Shown here one piece after another: positions 24,288 through 34,204 of a stretch of 64,000 bases of DNA; positions within the stretch are counted from its first letter, which is position 1, and each line of letters starts with the position of its first letter. The stretch covers positions 1-64,000 of the forward strand of contig NZ_CAESCH010000003.1 in assembly GCF_903166545.1 (NCBI RefSeq), in the 5' to 3' direction. The DNA is from Metabacillus schmidteae. GTDB lineage: Bacteria; Bacillota; Bacilli; Bacillales; Bacillaceae. The notes beneath the pieces were generated by a model. The model made no database searches and was not told the origin of the DNA. It worked only from the letters and a program-made list of their open reading frames with translations. The position numbers were made by a program, and so were the translations under genes.

Positions 24288-24519
24288 TTATGAAATTATG
24301 AGTGGAAATTGGTCTATTTCTATTGTGGTAAAGGATTGTATTCTGCCAGATAAGGTAGAAAGCCTTGTCCAAGAGCATTTTGATCAAGTTTTGAAAGTAA
24401 AAGGAAGATTCGTGTTAGCGAATGAAAAGTTTGTTTCTTTTCTTAATCAAAAGCTTGGTCATGAATCCGCTACATATGCACCAGCGTCCGTTTCTAGTAG
24501 CTTTACTATATTTTTGTAA
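24280..24519 (+). CDS. Unknown 79-aa protein
   Basis: ATG 24280 follows AAAAAGGAGG; the longer frame from 24214 is rejected because it lacks a site and overlaps the previous gene. The protein shows strand-helix-strand order (WSISIVVKDCILPDKVESLV; HESATYAPASVSSSFTIFL). A terminator follows. Confidence 0.5.
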   Translation: MNNYEIMSGNWSISIVVKDCILPDKVESLVQEHFDQVLKVKGRFVLANEKFVSFLNQKLGHESATYAPASVSSSFTIFL

Positions 24520-24563
24520 TAAGACACTACTAGAAAAGAAATCTATTAAATATGAGAGATATA

Positions 24564-24605
24564 AGCAATCTTCTAACACAACTTGTTGAAGATTGCTTTT
24601 TTTAT
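24564..24605 (+). terminator. Terminator
   Basis: AGCAATCTTC and GAAGATTGCT form a perfect 10-bp stem followed by eight to nine T residues. Confidence 0.85.
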
Positions 24606-24658
24606 TAAAGAGGAGGTCTTTAAATGAGAGATCAAAATATAAAACAGGATTATAACCT

Positions 24659-25463
24659 ATGAGCGAATCTGTTCAGTTGATGCTTGATTGGTCAGAGGTT
24701 ACAGAAGAAAAAACATATGGAAAATGGATTGTTACTCATAAGGGAGACCAGAGTTGCCCTATGCTTGCGGATAAACATTACTCAAGGCAAAGATTGGTTC
24801 ACCACTCTTTACAAGACCAGGAGAAAATTTGATTCTTAGGACAGCAGATGGATCAGCTGTATGGGTATCTTGGCGATCAAAATATAAACGGAAAGATGGT
24901 TATGGTTATTGTATTGAGAACACTATTTTCCGTAATGAATCAACCCATTTAAGTAGTGATTTAATCAAAATGCCATGTATGCTACTACACAAGAATGGGG
25001 AGAGTTCTATGATGGTTTCTTAACCTACGTTGATCCTAAATCTGTTCAATCTAAGAATGCCGGTTACTGTTTCGAGAAAGCTGGATTTCGTAGGCAAAAG
25101 AAACGAAGTACAAGAGGTTATATTCCATATTTAAAAGATCAAGAATCTTTAAACCTTGTACTAGAAGAAATGGGAGCTGTTAGATTCTTAGAGTGCTGCC
25201 ATGAACAAATCATCCTTGCATTACATAGTGGGGAGCACATGGAAGCCTATGAGTTGCAAGAAATGGCAAGAGAACAATTATCTTTTTTAGATTCCTTAAA
25301 AGAAAGAATGAAACGTCAAGGATTAAAAGCTTGGAGTCAATATGAACTTCCTTTAACAGCGGAAGACCTAGACCTGCTAACTGACACTGATTTAGGTTGG
25401 ATGTTAGATAAGGAGTATCTTCAAAGAAAAGGTTTTTCTAATGAAATAGATGATTTAATCTGA
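24659..25463 (+). pseudogene. Unknown plasmid protein with two frameshifts
   Basis: Three overlapping frames make one protein: MSESVQLMLDWSEVTEEK (from ATG 24659, itself coupled to a 12-codon ORF at 24624), then from about 24795 SPLFTRPGENLILRTADGSA, then from about 24975 MYATTQEWGEFYDGFLTYVD to TGA at 25463. Joining needs one-base shifts near 24793 and 24972. The rebuilt product is about 268 aa with CCHEQ and coiled helical C-terminal parts. Function unknown. Confidence 0.6.
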
Positions 25464-25500
25464 GAAAAAAATCAACATAACATAAGGAGGATAGCCCTTT

Positions 25501-25526
25501 AACACTATGGCTACCAGCCAAGTGTT
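25501..25526 (+). promoter_or_regulatory. Hairpin with overlapping 10-codon leader ORF
   Basis: AACACTATGGCT pairs with AGCCAAGTGTT. A strong AAGGAGG at about 25484 precedes ATG 25507, which encodes MATSQVLWGS and stops 8 bases before the main ATG 25541. It may modulate initiation of the PAPS-reductase-like gene. Confidence 0.4.
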
Positions 25527-25540
25527 ATGGGGATCTTAAT

Positions 25541-26410
25541 ATGAATAAAGAAAAATTAATAGAATTAGCAGAGAGATTAGCCATTAAACTTCCGAAGGGT
25601 ATGCCTTCTTTCGATAACTATGATGAATTACACTTCAATATGAGCGGTGGAAACGACAGCATTGCTTTAGCACTTTTAATGATATATGGATATAAAGTGC
25701 CGAAAAAGAAAGCAAAACTAGTCCACATGAGAGTTGATGGAAATTTAGATCAACCTGCCTATTTTGACTATCCCGAAACAGATCAACATTTGCAGTATTG
25801 TAGTCAAATGCTAGATCTTAAATTAGTTACAATTGCTTCAGATAAGGGGTTAAAACAAAGGATTGAAGAAAGAGGAAAATGGCCTTCAGCTTCTACGCAG
25901 TTCTGTACCTCTTATCAAAAACGTGACGTTTACGCTAAATGGGTTAGATCAAAAGGACCAGGAAGGTACCTATGTCTTTCAGGAGAAAGAGCGGAAGAAA
26001 GTTCACGTAGAGCTAAAAATCTAGCAAAGGTGAATTTCCGTGAATACAAGGCAGCGAATGCACCAACGAAGCAAAGGTTCGTTGATTGGTACCGACCCAT
26101 TCACCATCTAAGTAGCATTGACGTGAGATTACTAATGGAGTATGCAGGAATAAAACAACATCCTTGCTACACAAAGTATAACGTTTCTAGATGTTCATGT
26201 AAGTTCTGTATTTTCCTTTCTCCTCAGGAGATGAGCAACATAAAAGAGGCATTTCCAGAGCAGTTTAATGAACTAGTCCAATTAGAAGAACGAATAGGTC
26301 ACACCATGAAATACGAAAAAGGACAAAATCTAACACTTAGTGATTTCGTTAAAAGAGCAGAGAGTAAATCTAACCAATTACAATTAGAGCTTCCTTGTCT
26401 AGATTGGTGA
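25541..26410 (+). CDS. PAPS reductase-like (PP-loop) protein
   Basis: A 289-residue protein of the phosphoadenosine-phosphosulfate reductase/DndC-like superfamily. The PP-loop is FNMSGGNDSIALALL (about residues 30-45). Further features are a Cys near FCTSYQKRDV, GERAEESSRRA, and a Cys cluster CYTKYNVSRCSCKFCIF (about 204-220) that could bind metal or an Fe-S cluster. These enzymes activate sulfate-type nucleotides or modify nucleic acids; phage and plasmid versions are of unclear substrate. No other Dnd genes are present. A hairpin/leader ORF precedes it. Confidence 0.85.
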   Translation: MNKEKLIELAERLAIKLPKGMPSFDNYDELHFNMSGGNDSIALALLMIYGYKVPKKKAKLVHMRVDGNLDQPAYFDYPETDQHLQYCSQMLDLKLVTIASDKGLKQRIEERGKWPSASTQFCTSYQKRDVYAKWVRSKGPGRYLCLSGERAEESSRRAKNLAKVNFREYKAANAPTKQRFVDWYRPIHHLSSIDVRLLMEYAGIKQHPCYTKYNVSRCSCKFCIFLSPQEMSNIKEAFPEQFNELVQLEERIGHTMKYEKGQNLTLSDFVKRAESKSNQLQLELPCLDW

Positions 26411-26422
26411 GGGATCTAATTT

Positions 26423-26857
26423 ATGGGATATAAAAATAAAGCGACTATGAAAGAATTAAGAAAAAAAGAGAAATACCTTATTAAGAAACTAAAAAGTGAA
26501 GGGTTTGTTATTCAGAAATATTCGAGCATTACTACTAATAGTATTTATCTAAAATTAGATTACGGTGTTTCTAATAGCATTAGAATAAGTGATCATAAAG
26601 GAAAAGCTCACTTATCATATAAATTCAATTTACTTTCCTGCTGTCCATACAATATAACCTCTGTTACTAAAGATGGTTTTTATAGACACTATTATCCTTT
26701 AGATGAAATCGATGAGATGATACAAGCTATCGTTTCATCTAGGAATGAAAAAATTCATCAATATGGGGAACAGAGTTATAAAAAATGGATGCAGATAAAT
26801 TTTAATGAAAATAAGGATAAGAAGAAAGGGTTTTGGCAATCTAGTGTTACTGTATAA
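26423..26857 (+). CDS. Unknown 144-aa protein downstream of the PAPS-reductase-like gene
   Basis: GAGGGATCT precedes ATG, 12 bases after the previous stop. The N-terminus is Lys-rich and helical (KELRKKEKYLIKKLKSEGF), the centre has strands (SIYLKLDYGVSNSIRISDHK) and two Cys in LLSCCPY. It is probably cotranscribed with the PP-loop gene. Not recognised. Confidence 0.55.
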   Translation: MGYKNKATMKELRKKEKYLIKKLKSEGFVIQKYSSITTNSIYLKLDYGVSNSIRISDHKGKAHLSYKFNLLSCCPYNITSVTKDGFYRHYYPLDEIDEMIQAIVSSRNEKIHQYGEQSYKKWMQINFNENKDKKKGFWQSSVTV

Positions 26858-26882
26858 CGCCAAAATGTCCGGTGATCTTACA

Positions 26883-27428
26883 ATGGATACTAAAGCAAAT
26901 AGATCAGGTTTTACATTAAAAGGGTTTTCTAAGAGTGGTTTTGGCTGCTGCGGGCACCATAATGTGTGTTCAATGGGGAAACTAGACTGTTTTTACGAAC
27001 ATACTGATCCCGAAGTAATGAAGTATTGTGCGTGTTATCAACGTAATCACAATACTTCATTACAAACAGATACCAAAAATAAAGAAGAAAACGAAAAGAG
27101 TCTACAATCCGATTCTAAAGAGTCTTTGTATATTTTTGACAGTGAGAACAGTAGATTGATAGGGCAATCCTTGGTCAATTCATATAATTTAAGGCTAGGA
27201 GATCAATATATTCTACGACCTACTAACAGCAATTCAGGCACTCATTTTTTCGTTAATCGAATTAGTGATAATGAATGGTTAGGATCCTACAAAGTTTCTG
27301 ATTTTAAAATCGTTAAGGGATTTTGTTCTGAAGATTTGAATGAAAATAATCATTTACATTCAATTGAAAAACCGACTGTTGAAGAGGAAAAACCTTTTGT
27401 GAGTATGGAACAATTAAGCTTGTTTTAA
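26883..27428 (+). CDS. Cys-rich unknown protein (zinc-binding-like)
   Basis: ATG 26883 is chosen (GGTGAT nearby); the frame is open from 26805 but overlaps the preceding gene. Residues ~20-50 carry CCGHHNVC...CFYEH...YCACY, a probable zinc site. The centre is polar (DTKNKEENEKSLQSDSKES) and the end is FVSMEQLSLF, matching the beta-clamp-binding type QLSLF. That last motif suggests contact with the replication clamp; this is inference. Confidence 0.55.
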   Translation: MDTKANRSGFTLKGFSKSGFGCCGHHNVCSMGKLDCFYEHTDPEVMKYCACYQRNHNTSLQTDTKNKEENEKSLQSDSKESLYIFDSENSRLIGQSLVNSYNLRLGDQYILRPTNSNSGTHFFVNRISDNEWLGSYKVSDFKIVKGFCSEDLNENNHLHSIEKPTVEEEKPFVSMEQLSLF

Positions 27429-27511
27429 TGAAAATTATTCAGAGATTTTGAAAAACAAATAAATGTTAAATAGCCATGACACTAGTTGCTATTTAAGGAG
27501 GATATTAATAA

Positions 27512-27763
27512 ATGGAAAACCCTAATTGGATAGAAGATGATTTTAATAATTACTTTAGTCATCACATTTTAACTGCTCACCGAGGAGAAAAGATACCCAC
27601 GTATCACGTTTTACAGAATCCTGATGGAGATGGTTGGGTAATAGGCATCTATTTCCCTTTTATTCGTGAATACGCACCATTAGAAGAGGAAGACGAAGAA
27701 CGATTGACGTTTGAATCTTCTGAGGAAGCAAAAAAATATGTAGATGATGTCCTAAATAATTAA
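27512..27763 (+). CDS. Unknown 83-aa acidic protein
   Basis: AAGGAGGATATT precedes ATG. The protein is acidic (LEEEDEERLTFESSEEAKKY) with aromatic clusters. A perfect terminator directly follows, after which the group II intron is inserted. Not recognised. Confidence 0.5.
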   Translation: MENPNWIEDDFNNYFSHHILTAHRGEKIPTYHVLQNPDGDGWVIGIYFPFIREYAPLEEEDEERLTFESSEEAKKYVDDVLNN

Positions 27764-27772
27764 TAAATCGTA

Positions 27773-27807
27773 AGAAGTTGCAGTATTCCGCAACTTCTTT
27801 TTTTTTT
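27773..27807 (+). terminator. Terminator used as intron insertion site
   Basis: AGAAGTTGC and GCAACTTCT make a perfect 9-bp stem followed by about ten T residues. The class C group II intron begins two bases later. Confidence 0.85.
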
Positions 27808-28305
27808 AGTGTGCCAGGCATGGCAACTATCTAGGTGGTGAAAGTCCACTGTGGGGGTACACATCGTCAACCACTAAGGAAGCGCAAGGTACTTATCGTG
27901 AGGTAAGGGCTGGAGGAAGCGTGGAATAAAATCTTGGCTCGACGTACAGAAATCTGATACTAAGGCTTTATAAAGGGATGAGGCTCCTAGACAAGTCAAA
28001 GTCCAAAAGATGTGCGTAACTTTATACAGTAAATCAGGCGAGTAAAAGAGGAAAGATAGTTGTCTTACCCTGGGAGGTCTTGCGGATGTACAGAAGTACA
28101 GTCGAAAAAGGTTTGTCGCAAGAAGTCAGCAGAAGCCATAGTAATGAGTAAAATCATGAAGGGCTGAACAATTTGTAGTGTTTCAACACCACGAATGCGT
28201 AAGTGAAATACTCCGAATGTGTTAATGGTGAAAGTATGGGCGTATCCCAAAGGATAACCAAAATGGAGCTATCACTTACTACGTGAAAGGCTAGGAGAAA
28301 CGAGT

Positions 28306-31300
28306 GTGAAACTTTTAGAACAAATTTTAAGTAATCAAAACATGAATGAAGCCTACTTACGTGTCTATAAAAACAAAGGTGCGAGTGGTATCGATGGGGT
28401 AACAGTCGATGAACTAAAGCAATATCTGAAAGAGCACAAGGAGGAGCTGCGTCAGCGCATCAGAACTAGAAAATACCAACCACAAGCTGCCTTAAGAGTG
28501 GAGATCCCAAAAGAAAATGGCAAGATGCGCAAATTGGGAATACCAACAGTAGTGGATAGGGTAGTTCAACAAGCCATTCATCAAATACTCAGTCCGATAT
28601 TTGAAAAGCAGTTCAGTGATTTCAGTTACGGATTTAGACCAAAAAGAAGTTGTGAGATGGCAATAATTAAAAGTCTAGAATTTCTGAATGATGGACAGGA
28701 TTGGGTAGTGGACATTGACCTCGAAAGATTCTTCGATACAGTCCATCACGATAAACTCATGCGAATTATATCTAACACAATAGATGATGGAGATGTCATC
28801 TCGCTAATCAGGAAATACTTGGTCAGTGGGGTTATGGTGAAAGGAAAATATGAAGAAACACCAGTCGGGACTCCGCAAGGAGGTAACCTTAGCCCACTAT
28901 TGAGTAATATTATGTTAAACGAACTCGATATGGAACTATCAAGTAGAGGACTACGATTCGTAAGGTACGCTGATGACTGTGCGCCACGAAAGTGTGCGTG
29001 AGTAGCGAGACTACTCAAAGCAGCTATGCTGTACAAATGATGACGGTGGGCCCGTCGGAATCGCCATACAGGTGGAGATTTCAAACTACCTTAAGGTGCT
29101 GTAGTCAAAAGCTATGGTATTGAGCGTTAAGGAAAAGGCAGTCAAGAACTGTCAAGTGCGTGTTATGGAGATGAACGAACATGTGAACCACTTACGGAAA
29201 TGTCGAAAGCGTAGAGATTCCATCAAAACTAGGGGGTAGTCGTTAACCTAGGACGAGCTTAGAGGAAACCTGTTTACTGACTAAGTGATGGGCGGCATAG
29301 AGGTGGCATGAACATAACACAGGCGTTTGTACGGAACGTGGGAACCTACGGGCTGATGTTAAGGGAGTATTTCAAGTGGAAGACCCACGAGAAAAGAGTA
29401 CCGATGCAGTCATAGGGGCAGATTGGGTTGTAGTAGTGTTGAAACTTCTGTAATTGAAGAGGAGCGAAGAACCCAAATTATTCAGTTTTAAGGATAGGTC
29501 AACTTTGAAAGGAGGAGGAACCTATGCAAGAAACAAAACCGTTTAGTATTTCAAAGAATGCAGTAATGGGTGCATTTGAGCGAGTAAAAGCTAATAAAGG
29601 GACATACGGGATTGATAAACAGTCTATTGAAAGTTTTGAACTAGATTTGAAGAATAATCTGTACAAACTATGGAATCGTATGTCCTCAGGAAGTTATTTT
29701 CCAAAACCAGTAAAAGCAGTAGCTATTCCCAAACAGAATGGTGAGACAAGAACACTTGGAATACCTACAGTCGAAGACCGAGTGGCACAGATGGTTGTGA
29801 AACTATATTTTGAACCAACAGTGGAAAAATTGTTCTATGAAGATTCTTACGGATATCGACCAAACAAATCGGCAATTCAAGCTATCGAGGCTACAAGGAA
29901 AAGATGTTGGAAGAAAGACTGGGTGTTGGAGTTCGATATTAAGGGACTGTTTGATAATATCCGACATGACTATCTCATTGAAATGGTAAAACGTCATACA
30001 AATCAAGAATGGGTCATCTTATATATAAAAAGATGGCTAACTGCACCTTTTCAAATGAAAGATGGAACGAAAACAGAGCGAACATCTGGAACTCCGCAAG
30101 GAGGTGTTATCAGTCCAGTTCTTGCGAACCTGTTTCTTCATTATACGTTTGATGATTTTATGACGAAAGAATTTCCAAGTATTCCTTGGGCAAGATACGC
30201 CGATGATGGAATAGCACATTGTGCTTCATTGAAACAAGCTAAATTTCTTCAACGAAGACTGGAAGAAAGGTTTCAACTATTTGGATTGGAGCTAAACTTG
30301 GAGAAAACGAAAATTGTTTACTGTAAAGACGATGACAGACAATTGAACTATCCGACTATCTCTTTCGATTTTCTAGGATACACTTTTCGACCAAGACAAT
30401 CAAAGAATAAATACGGGAAATTTTTCACAAACTTCTTACCAGCTATTGCCGATAAGGCAAAGAAAGCAATCAGAAAAGAAGTGAGAAACTGGCGCTTACA
30501 GCTCAAAGCAGATAAAACCCTGCAGGATATTTCCAACATGTTTAATAAGAAAATCCAAGGATGGATCAATTATTATGGACATTTCTATAAATCAGAAATG
30601 TATAGTGTATTGCGTTACATCAATAGTTGCTTGGTGAAATGGGTTCGCCGAAAATACAAGAAGCGAAAACATCGAAGAAGGGCAGAATATTGGTTAGGAG
30701 CTATAGCACAGCGAGAACGCAAGTTATTTGCACATTGGAAATATGGAATAATACCGGCTATGAATAATGGGAGCCGTATGAGCTGAGAGGTTCACGTACG
30801 GTTCTGAGAGAGACTGAGGGGGAGGTTCCCTCGGTCTACTCACTCCCTCATTTTTGTGAAAAGCGAGAAAGCAGCGAACAGAGTGATGAAAACAATCGTT
30901 AGATTTATAGAAGAGAAATTAGGATTACTAGTCAACGTAGAAAAGAGCAAAATCTCCCGCCCAAAAGAAATAAAATTCTTAGGATTTGGGTATTACTACG
31001 ACTTCAAAAACAAGAGGTACCAAGTGAAACCTCACCCAAATTCAGTACAGAAATTTCAAAGGAAACTTCGACAACTGACAAAGCGAAATTGGAGTGTCCG
31101 GCTAGACTTTCGAATTTTAAAACTAAAGCAAGTCATACTTGGGTGGGTTAATTACTTTAGAATCTCCAATATGAAAAAAGCAATGACTGAGATAGATAAG
31201 AAGCTTCGCTCCAGAATTAGAGTCATCATCTGGAAGCAATGGAAGGTATCGAAGAAACAAATCAAATCGCTTATTCAATTAGGGATTCCTGAGGAAGAAG

Positions 31301-31446
31301 CGAAGGGATTAACCTACTGTCGAAAAGGTTACCGTTACATTGGATTATCAAAAGTCGTACAAAAAGCAATTTCAAACAAAAGATTAAAGCAGAGGGGACT
31401 CCCCTCTGCTTTAGAACATTATCTAAAAGTACACACTGTAATATAA
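28306..31446 (+). CDS. ltrA: Class C intron reverse transcriptase/maturase, split by inner intron
   Basis: Exon 1 is 28306-28978 and exon 2 is 30845-31446, together 1275 nt, or 424 codons plus stop. GTG start with AGGAG. RT motifs: GASGIDGVTVDELK, KLGIPTVVDRVVQQAIHQIL, YGFRPKRSCEMAI, TPQGGNLSPLLSN and YADD at the splice junction, followed by SLIFVKSEKAAN in exon 2, then the maturase region (GWVNYFRISNM). Unspliced translation stops soon after YADD. The spliced product should support intron splicing and retrohoming. Confidence 0.85.
28979..30844 (+). mobile_element. Inner group II intron (twintron-like)
   Basis: It starts GTGCGCC (28979) right after GATGACT, within the YADD codons, and ends CTACTCACT (30844); exon ligation gives GAC TCC CTC ATT TTT, reading YADDSLIF. 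It is 1866 bp long. Domain V (30771-30805) is a clear GAGCCGTATGAGC...GTACGGTTC hairpin. It carries its own ORF at 29524. The precise restoration of the outer RT frame supports both ends. Confidence 0.9.
29524..30786 (+). CDS. ltrA: Inner intron reverse transcriptase/maturase
   Basis: A 420-residue protein with a strong GAAAGGAGGAGG site. RT motifs: GTYGIDKQSIESF, RTLGIPTVEDRVAQMVVKLY, YGYRPNKSAIQAI, TPQGGVISPVLANLFLH, ARYADDGIAHC. The maturase/X domain is near FNKKIQGWINYYGHFYKSEM, with a basic C-terminus (RRKYKKRKHRRRAEYW). All RT catalytic Asp residues are present. It differs clearly from the outer intron protein, so the two introns belong to different lineages. It is probably functional. 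Confidence 0.9.
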   Translation: MQETKPFSISKNAVMGAFERVKANKGTYGIDKQSIESFELDLKNNLYKLWNRMSSGSYFPKPVKAVAIPKQNGETRTLGIPTVEDRVAQMVVKLYFEPTVEKLFYEDSYGYRPNKSAIQAIEATRKRCWKKDWVLEFDIKGLFDNIRHDYLIEMVKRHTNQEWVILYIKRWLTAPFQMKDGTKTERTSGTPQGGVISPVLANLFLHYTFDDFMTKEFPSIPWARYADDGIAHCASLKQAKFLQRRLEERFQLFGLELNLEKTKIVYCKDDDRQLNYPTISFDFLGYTFRPRQSKNKYGKFFTNFLPAIADKAKKAIRKEVRNWRLQLKADKTLQDISNMFNKKIQGWINYYGHFYKSEMYSVLRYINSCLVKWVRRKYKKRKHRRRAEYWLGAIAQRERKLFAHWKYGIIPAMNNGSRMS

Positions 31447-31624
31447 ATTGAACCGCCGTATACGGAACCGTACGTACGGTGGTGTGAGAGGGGCGAAAAT
31501 AATTAACTTATTTTCCCTCTACTCGATTATATTCTTTATGCCCTCATTTTTGCGAATCTCGATCACTTTTTTAAATTCCTCACGATATACCAAATAAAGT
31601 ATAATAGAATTAGAGAAATCTTAC

Positions 31625-34120
31625 ATGAAAGGAATTGAGTATTTGGCTACAAAAGAGGATATTATTTTTGATTTGTTTGAAAATAAAATTACTGCATATT
31701 ATGGAGCACCTACAGTAAGGCAACAACAAATTCAAATGGCTTTTGACATAGCTCATTTTCTACAAGAAGGAAATAAACGCATACTATTAGTTGAAGCACC
31801 AGTTGGAACAGGAAAGTCTTTAGGTATCTTAGTTCCTGCATTAGTTGATATACATCAAGATATATTTAACACTAACAAAAGGATTCTTTATGCCACGTCA
31901 ACAATCAGTCTTCAAGGGCAGCTTATGAGTAGTGAAGTGCCTCTACTTAAGAGTACAAAATTAGTGAAAAATCCACTATTGGCAATTGGTAAAACACACT
32001 ATTACTGCCACCATAGATTAAGCAAGTTGAATGCTAGTAATAAGTTCTCTCCATTGATATCAGATAAATTAGAGGAATTCTTTAATTTCTCTAAGACTGG
32101 TCAACGTAGTGAATTAGAAGAAGCATATGATCTAGATTTAGAAGATAAAGATTGGAGTAAGATAGAACTTCTTGCTACACCGTACGAATGTGATAACTGC
32201 CCTTTTTCATTGTCCTGTCCAACAAGATTACACAGAAAACAGTTTAGAAGCAGTAAAAATGATCTAACTATCACAAATCATGATCAATTAATTGTATCTT
32301 TACTGGGTGCAATGGAGGAAGGAAGAAGCCAAGTTCTCAATATTGATCCTGGCATAATAGTCATAGACGAGGCCCATCACTTTTTAGAAAATTTCTTAGG
32401 AAGAATAGAAGAGAACAAGAGATTAAGAAACATAAAGGTTATGAGCAAGTTTATTCGTAACACCGACAAAAAGACCTTAGATAATAATGTAAGGGCATTA
32501 GAAAATTGGATAGAGACGATAAAGCAAGACAAAAAGGAATCGGATAAAGGAAGAAGTTCTATTCCTTCACATATAAAAGATAAATTACGTCAGATAAAAA
32601 AAATTATTGACGACAATCTAATCAGTGCTGATTATGCTGCTGAAGATGCATTGGATGATATCTCGCTCTTTTTAGATAAAATAAACAGGGAAGAGTATGT
32701 AGGTTGGTTTGATTTTGAAGATGACAAATTTTGTTTAATCCCGAGAAACTTTAAAGAAAAGTTTACACGATTAATTGACACAATGAAAAGATACAACAGA
32801 GTAATTTTCACATCCGGAACGATAACAGTTAATGGTGATTTTACATCAATTTTAAAACAATGGGGATTAGAAAGATCAGATGTATTAACTTTGGCATTTG
32901 GGACACCATTTGACTATAAAAATCAGTCATTAATTTACATCCCTGACACATTAGTTAAACCTGATCACGTCCAGTTTATAACTACTGCTAACAATGAAAT
33001 TCATAGATTACTAAAATTAACAGATGGTAGGACACTAATATTAAATACATCAAAAGTACATATGTTGGCTTTTTATCAAGGGATAGAATCATATCTTAAT
33101 GAATCTAATATTCCTTTATACCTCCAAGGGAAGATGGGGGTAGATAGACTAACAAAGAAGTTCAAAGAGAATGAGAATAGTGTCTTAATTGGTTCCGGTA
33201 GCTTCTTCTCTGGATTTTCTGTAACAGGTATGGCTTTAACCTCAGTTATCTTAAATAGATTACCATTCCCTGTTAAAGATGATCCAATATATGAACTATT
33301 GAGTCAAGGTTTAACCGAACAAGAAACTTTTTCCTATGTTACTTTCCCTACTATGATTAATAAATTAGATCAGGCTGTAGGAAGATTAATTCGTAGCATT
33401 GAGGACTTTGGAATTTTTACATTATTAGATACGCGAGTATTTGAATTTGACTATGGAAAATCAGTCAGAGTTTTATTAGAAGAACAAGGTTATACGATAA
33501 CAAGAACCTGGGAAGATGTAGAAAAATTTTATCAAAGAAAAGTCAAATTAGGAGCTGAAGCTACGTACGAACAATATAAACGAGAAAAAATAAATGTACA
33601 CCCGTCCCTAATTAAAGAGTTAAAAGAAAAACGAACAGCTCCAATTGTAAAAGCAGCTAAAGCCGTAAATCAGCCAAAGAAAAACGGTCTGACTAGAAAG
33701 CAGAGGGAATTTTTGAAGGAAATTAGTGAAAAAGAAGGGATTAAATTAAAATTTAAAAAAAGCACATCAGATTCCTATAACGATATGTTTCAAGAACTTT
33801 ATTATAGTTGGAAAGATACACAGCATTTAATAGACCATTTTCCTTACAGAGATGAGGAAGAAAGAAATGCTCTAAGTGAAATTACAGGGGTAAAGAGAAG
33901 AACATTTTTCCCTAAATGTACTCGTTTTGGTTGTAGCGGCAATTGTAAAGAAGAAGAGCATGACAAAATCGTTGACCACCTTTATAAAGAGTATGGCGCT
34001 ACGGTAATTAATTTTATTAAAAACAGAGGATTCTCACTTATTGAAATAAATCCTGTAAGTCTTTTAGAGACATATCCATTTAAACCAGAAGAATCACAAT
34101 TAGTTTTGACTAGCCGATGA
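31625..34120 (+). CDS. DinG/XPD-family DNA helicase
   Basis: An 831-residue SF2 helicase. Walker A is APVGTGKSLGILVPAL (about residues 59-74). Fe-S-type cysteines lie in YECDNCPFSLSCP (about 187-199), preceded by CHHRL. DEAH is in IVIDEAHHFLENF and motif VI in QAVGRLIRSIEDFG. The C-terminal extension has CTRFGCSGNCKEEE. Such helicases unwind 5'-3' and resolve damaged or R-loop DNA. ATG 31625 lacks a good site; TTG 31643 follows AAAGGAATTGAG and may be the true start. TATAAT lies at 31605, so it has its own promoter. Plasmid DinG proteins are also linked to DNA interference systems, but no partners are seen. Confidence 0.85.
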   Translation: MKGIEYLATKEDIIFDLFENKITAYYGAPTVRQQQIQMAFDIAHFLQEGNKRILLVEAPVGTGKSLGILVPALVDIHQDIFNTNKRILYATSTISLQGQLMSSEVPLLKSTKLVKNPLLAIGKTHYYCHHRLSKLNASNKFSPLISDKLEEFFNFSKTGQRSELEEAYDLDLEDKDWSKIELLATPYECDNCPFSLSCPTRLHRKQFRSSKNDLTITNHDQLIVSLLGAMEEGRSQVLNIDPGIIVIDEAHHFLENFLGRIEENKRLRNIKVMSKFIRNTDKKTLDNNVRALENWIETIKQDKKESDKGRSSIPSHIKDKLRQIKKIIDDNLISADYAAEDALDDISLFLDKINREEYVGWFDFEDDKFCLIPRNFKEKFTRLIDTMKRYNRVIFTSGTITVNGDFTSILKQWGLERSDVLTLAFGTPFDYKNQSLIYIPDTLVKPDHVQFITTANNEIHRLLKLTDGRTLILNTSKVHMLAFYQGIESYLNESNIPLYLQGKMGVDRLTKKFKENENSVLIGSGSFFSGFSVTGMALTSVILNRLPFPVKDDPIYELLSQGLTEQETFSYVTFPTMINKLDQAVGRLIRSIEDFGIFTLLDTRVFEFDYGKSVRVLLEEQGYTITRTWEDVEKFYQRKVKLGAEATYEQYKREKINVHPSLIKELKEKRTAPIVKAAKAVNQPKKNGLTRKQREFLKEISEKEGIKLKFKKSTSDSYNDMFQELYYSWKDTQHLIDHFPYRDEEERNALSEITGVKRRTFFPKCTRFGCSGNCKEEEHDKIVDHLYKEYGATVINFIKNRGFSLIEINPVSLLETYPFKPEESQLVLTSR

Positions 34121-34204
34121 GGATTGGATTCGGCAGACAGTCATAAAACATACTTCTATATTTATTCTTCTTAAGAAAATAATTTACCACTTTCTAAAAA
34201 AGGT

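Larger units (their letters stand above)
27809..31527 (+). mobile_element. Class C group II intron (outer), interrupted by a second intron
   Basis: It begins GTGTGCC (27809) immediately after a terminator U-run, the typical class C target. The RNA domains lie before the ORF at 28306; domain V is near 31450-31488, domain VI after it, and the end is CTACTCGAT (31527). Removing the inner intron gives 1853 nt and an intact 424-aa maturase-reverse transcriptase. As it stands the ORF is broken, so mobility depends on the inner intron splicing out. Confidence 0.85.

Noticed and set aside
28746..29084. Leftward ORF inside the intron RT region
   Set aside because: A shadow of the RT coding frame and the inner intron RNA.
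27809..31527. Retron or diversity-generating retroelement
   Set aside because: Both RT genes have group II intron motifs, domain V hairpins and GUGYG starts; no msr/msd or template repeat.
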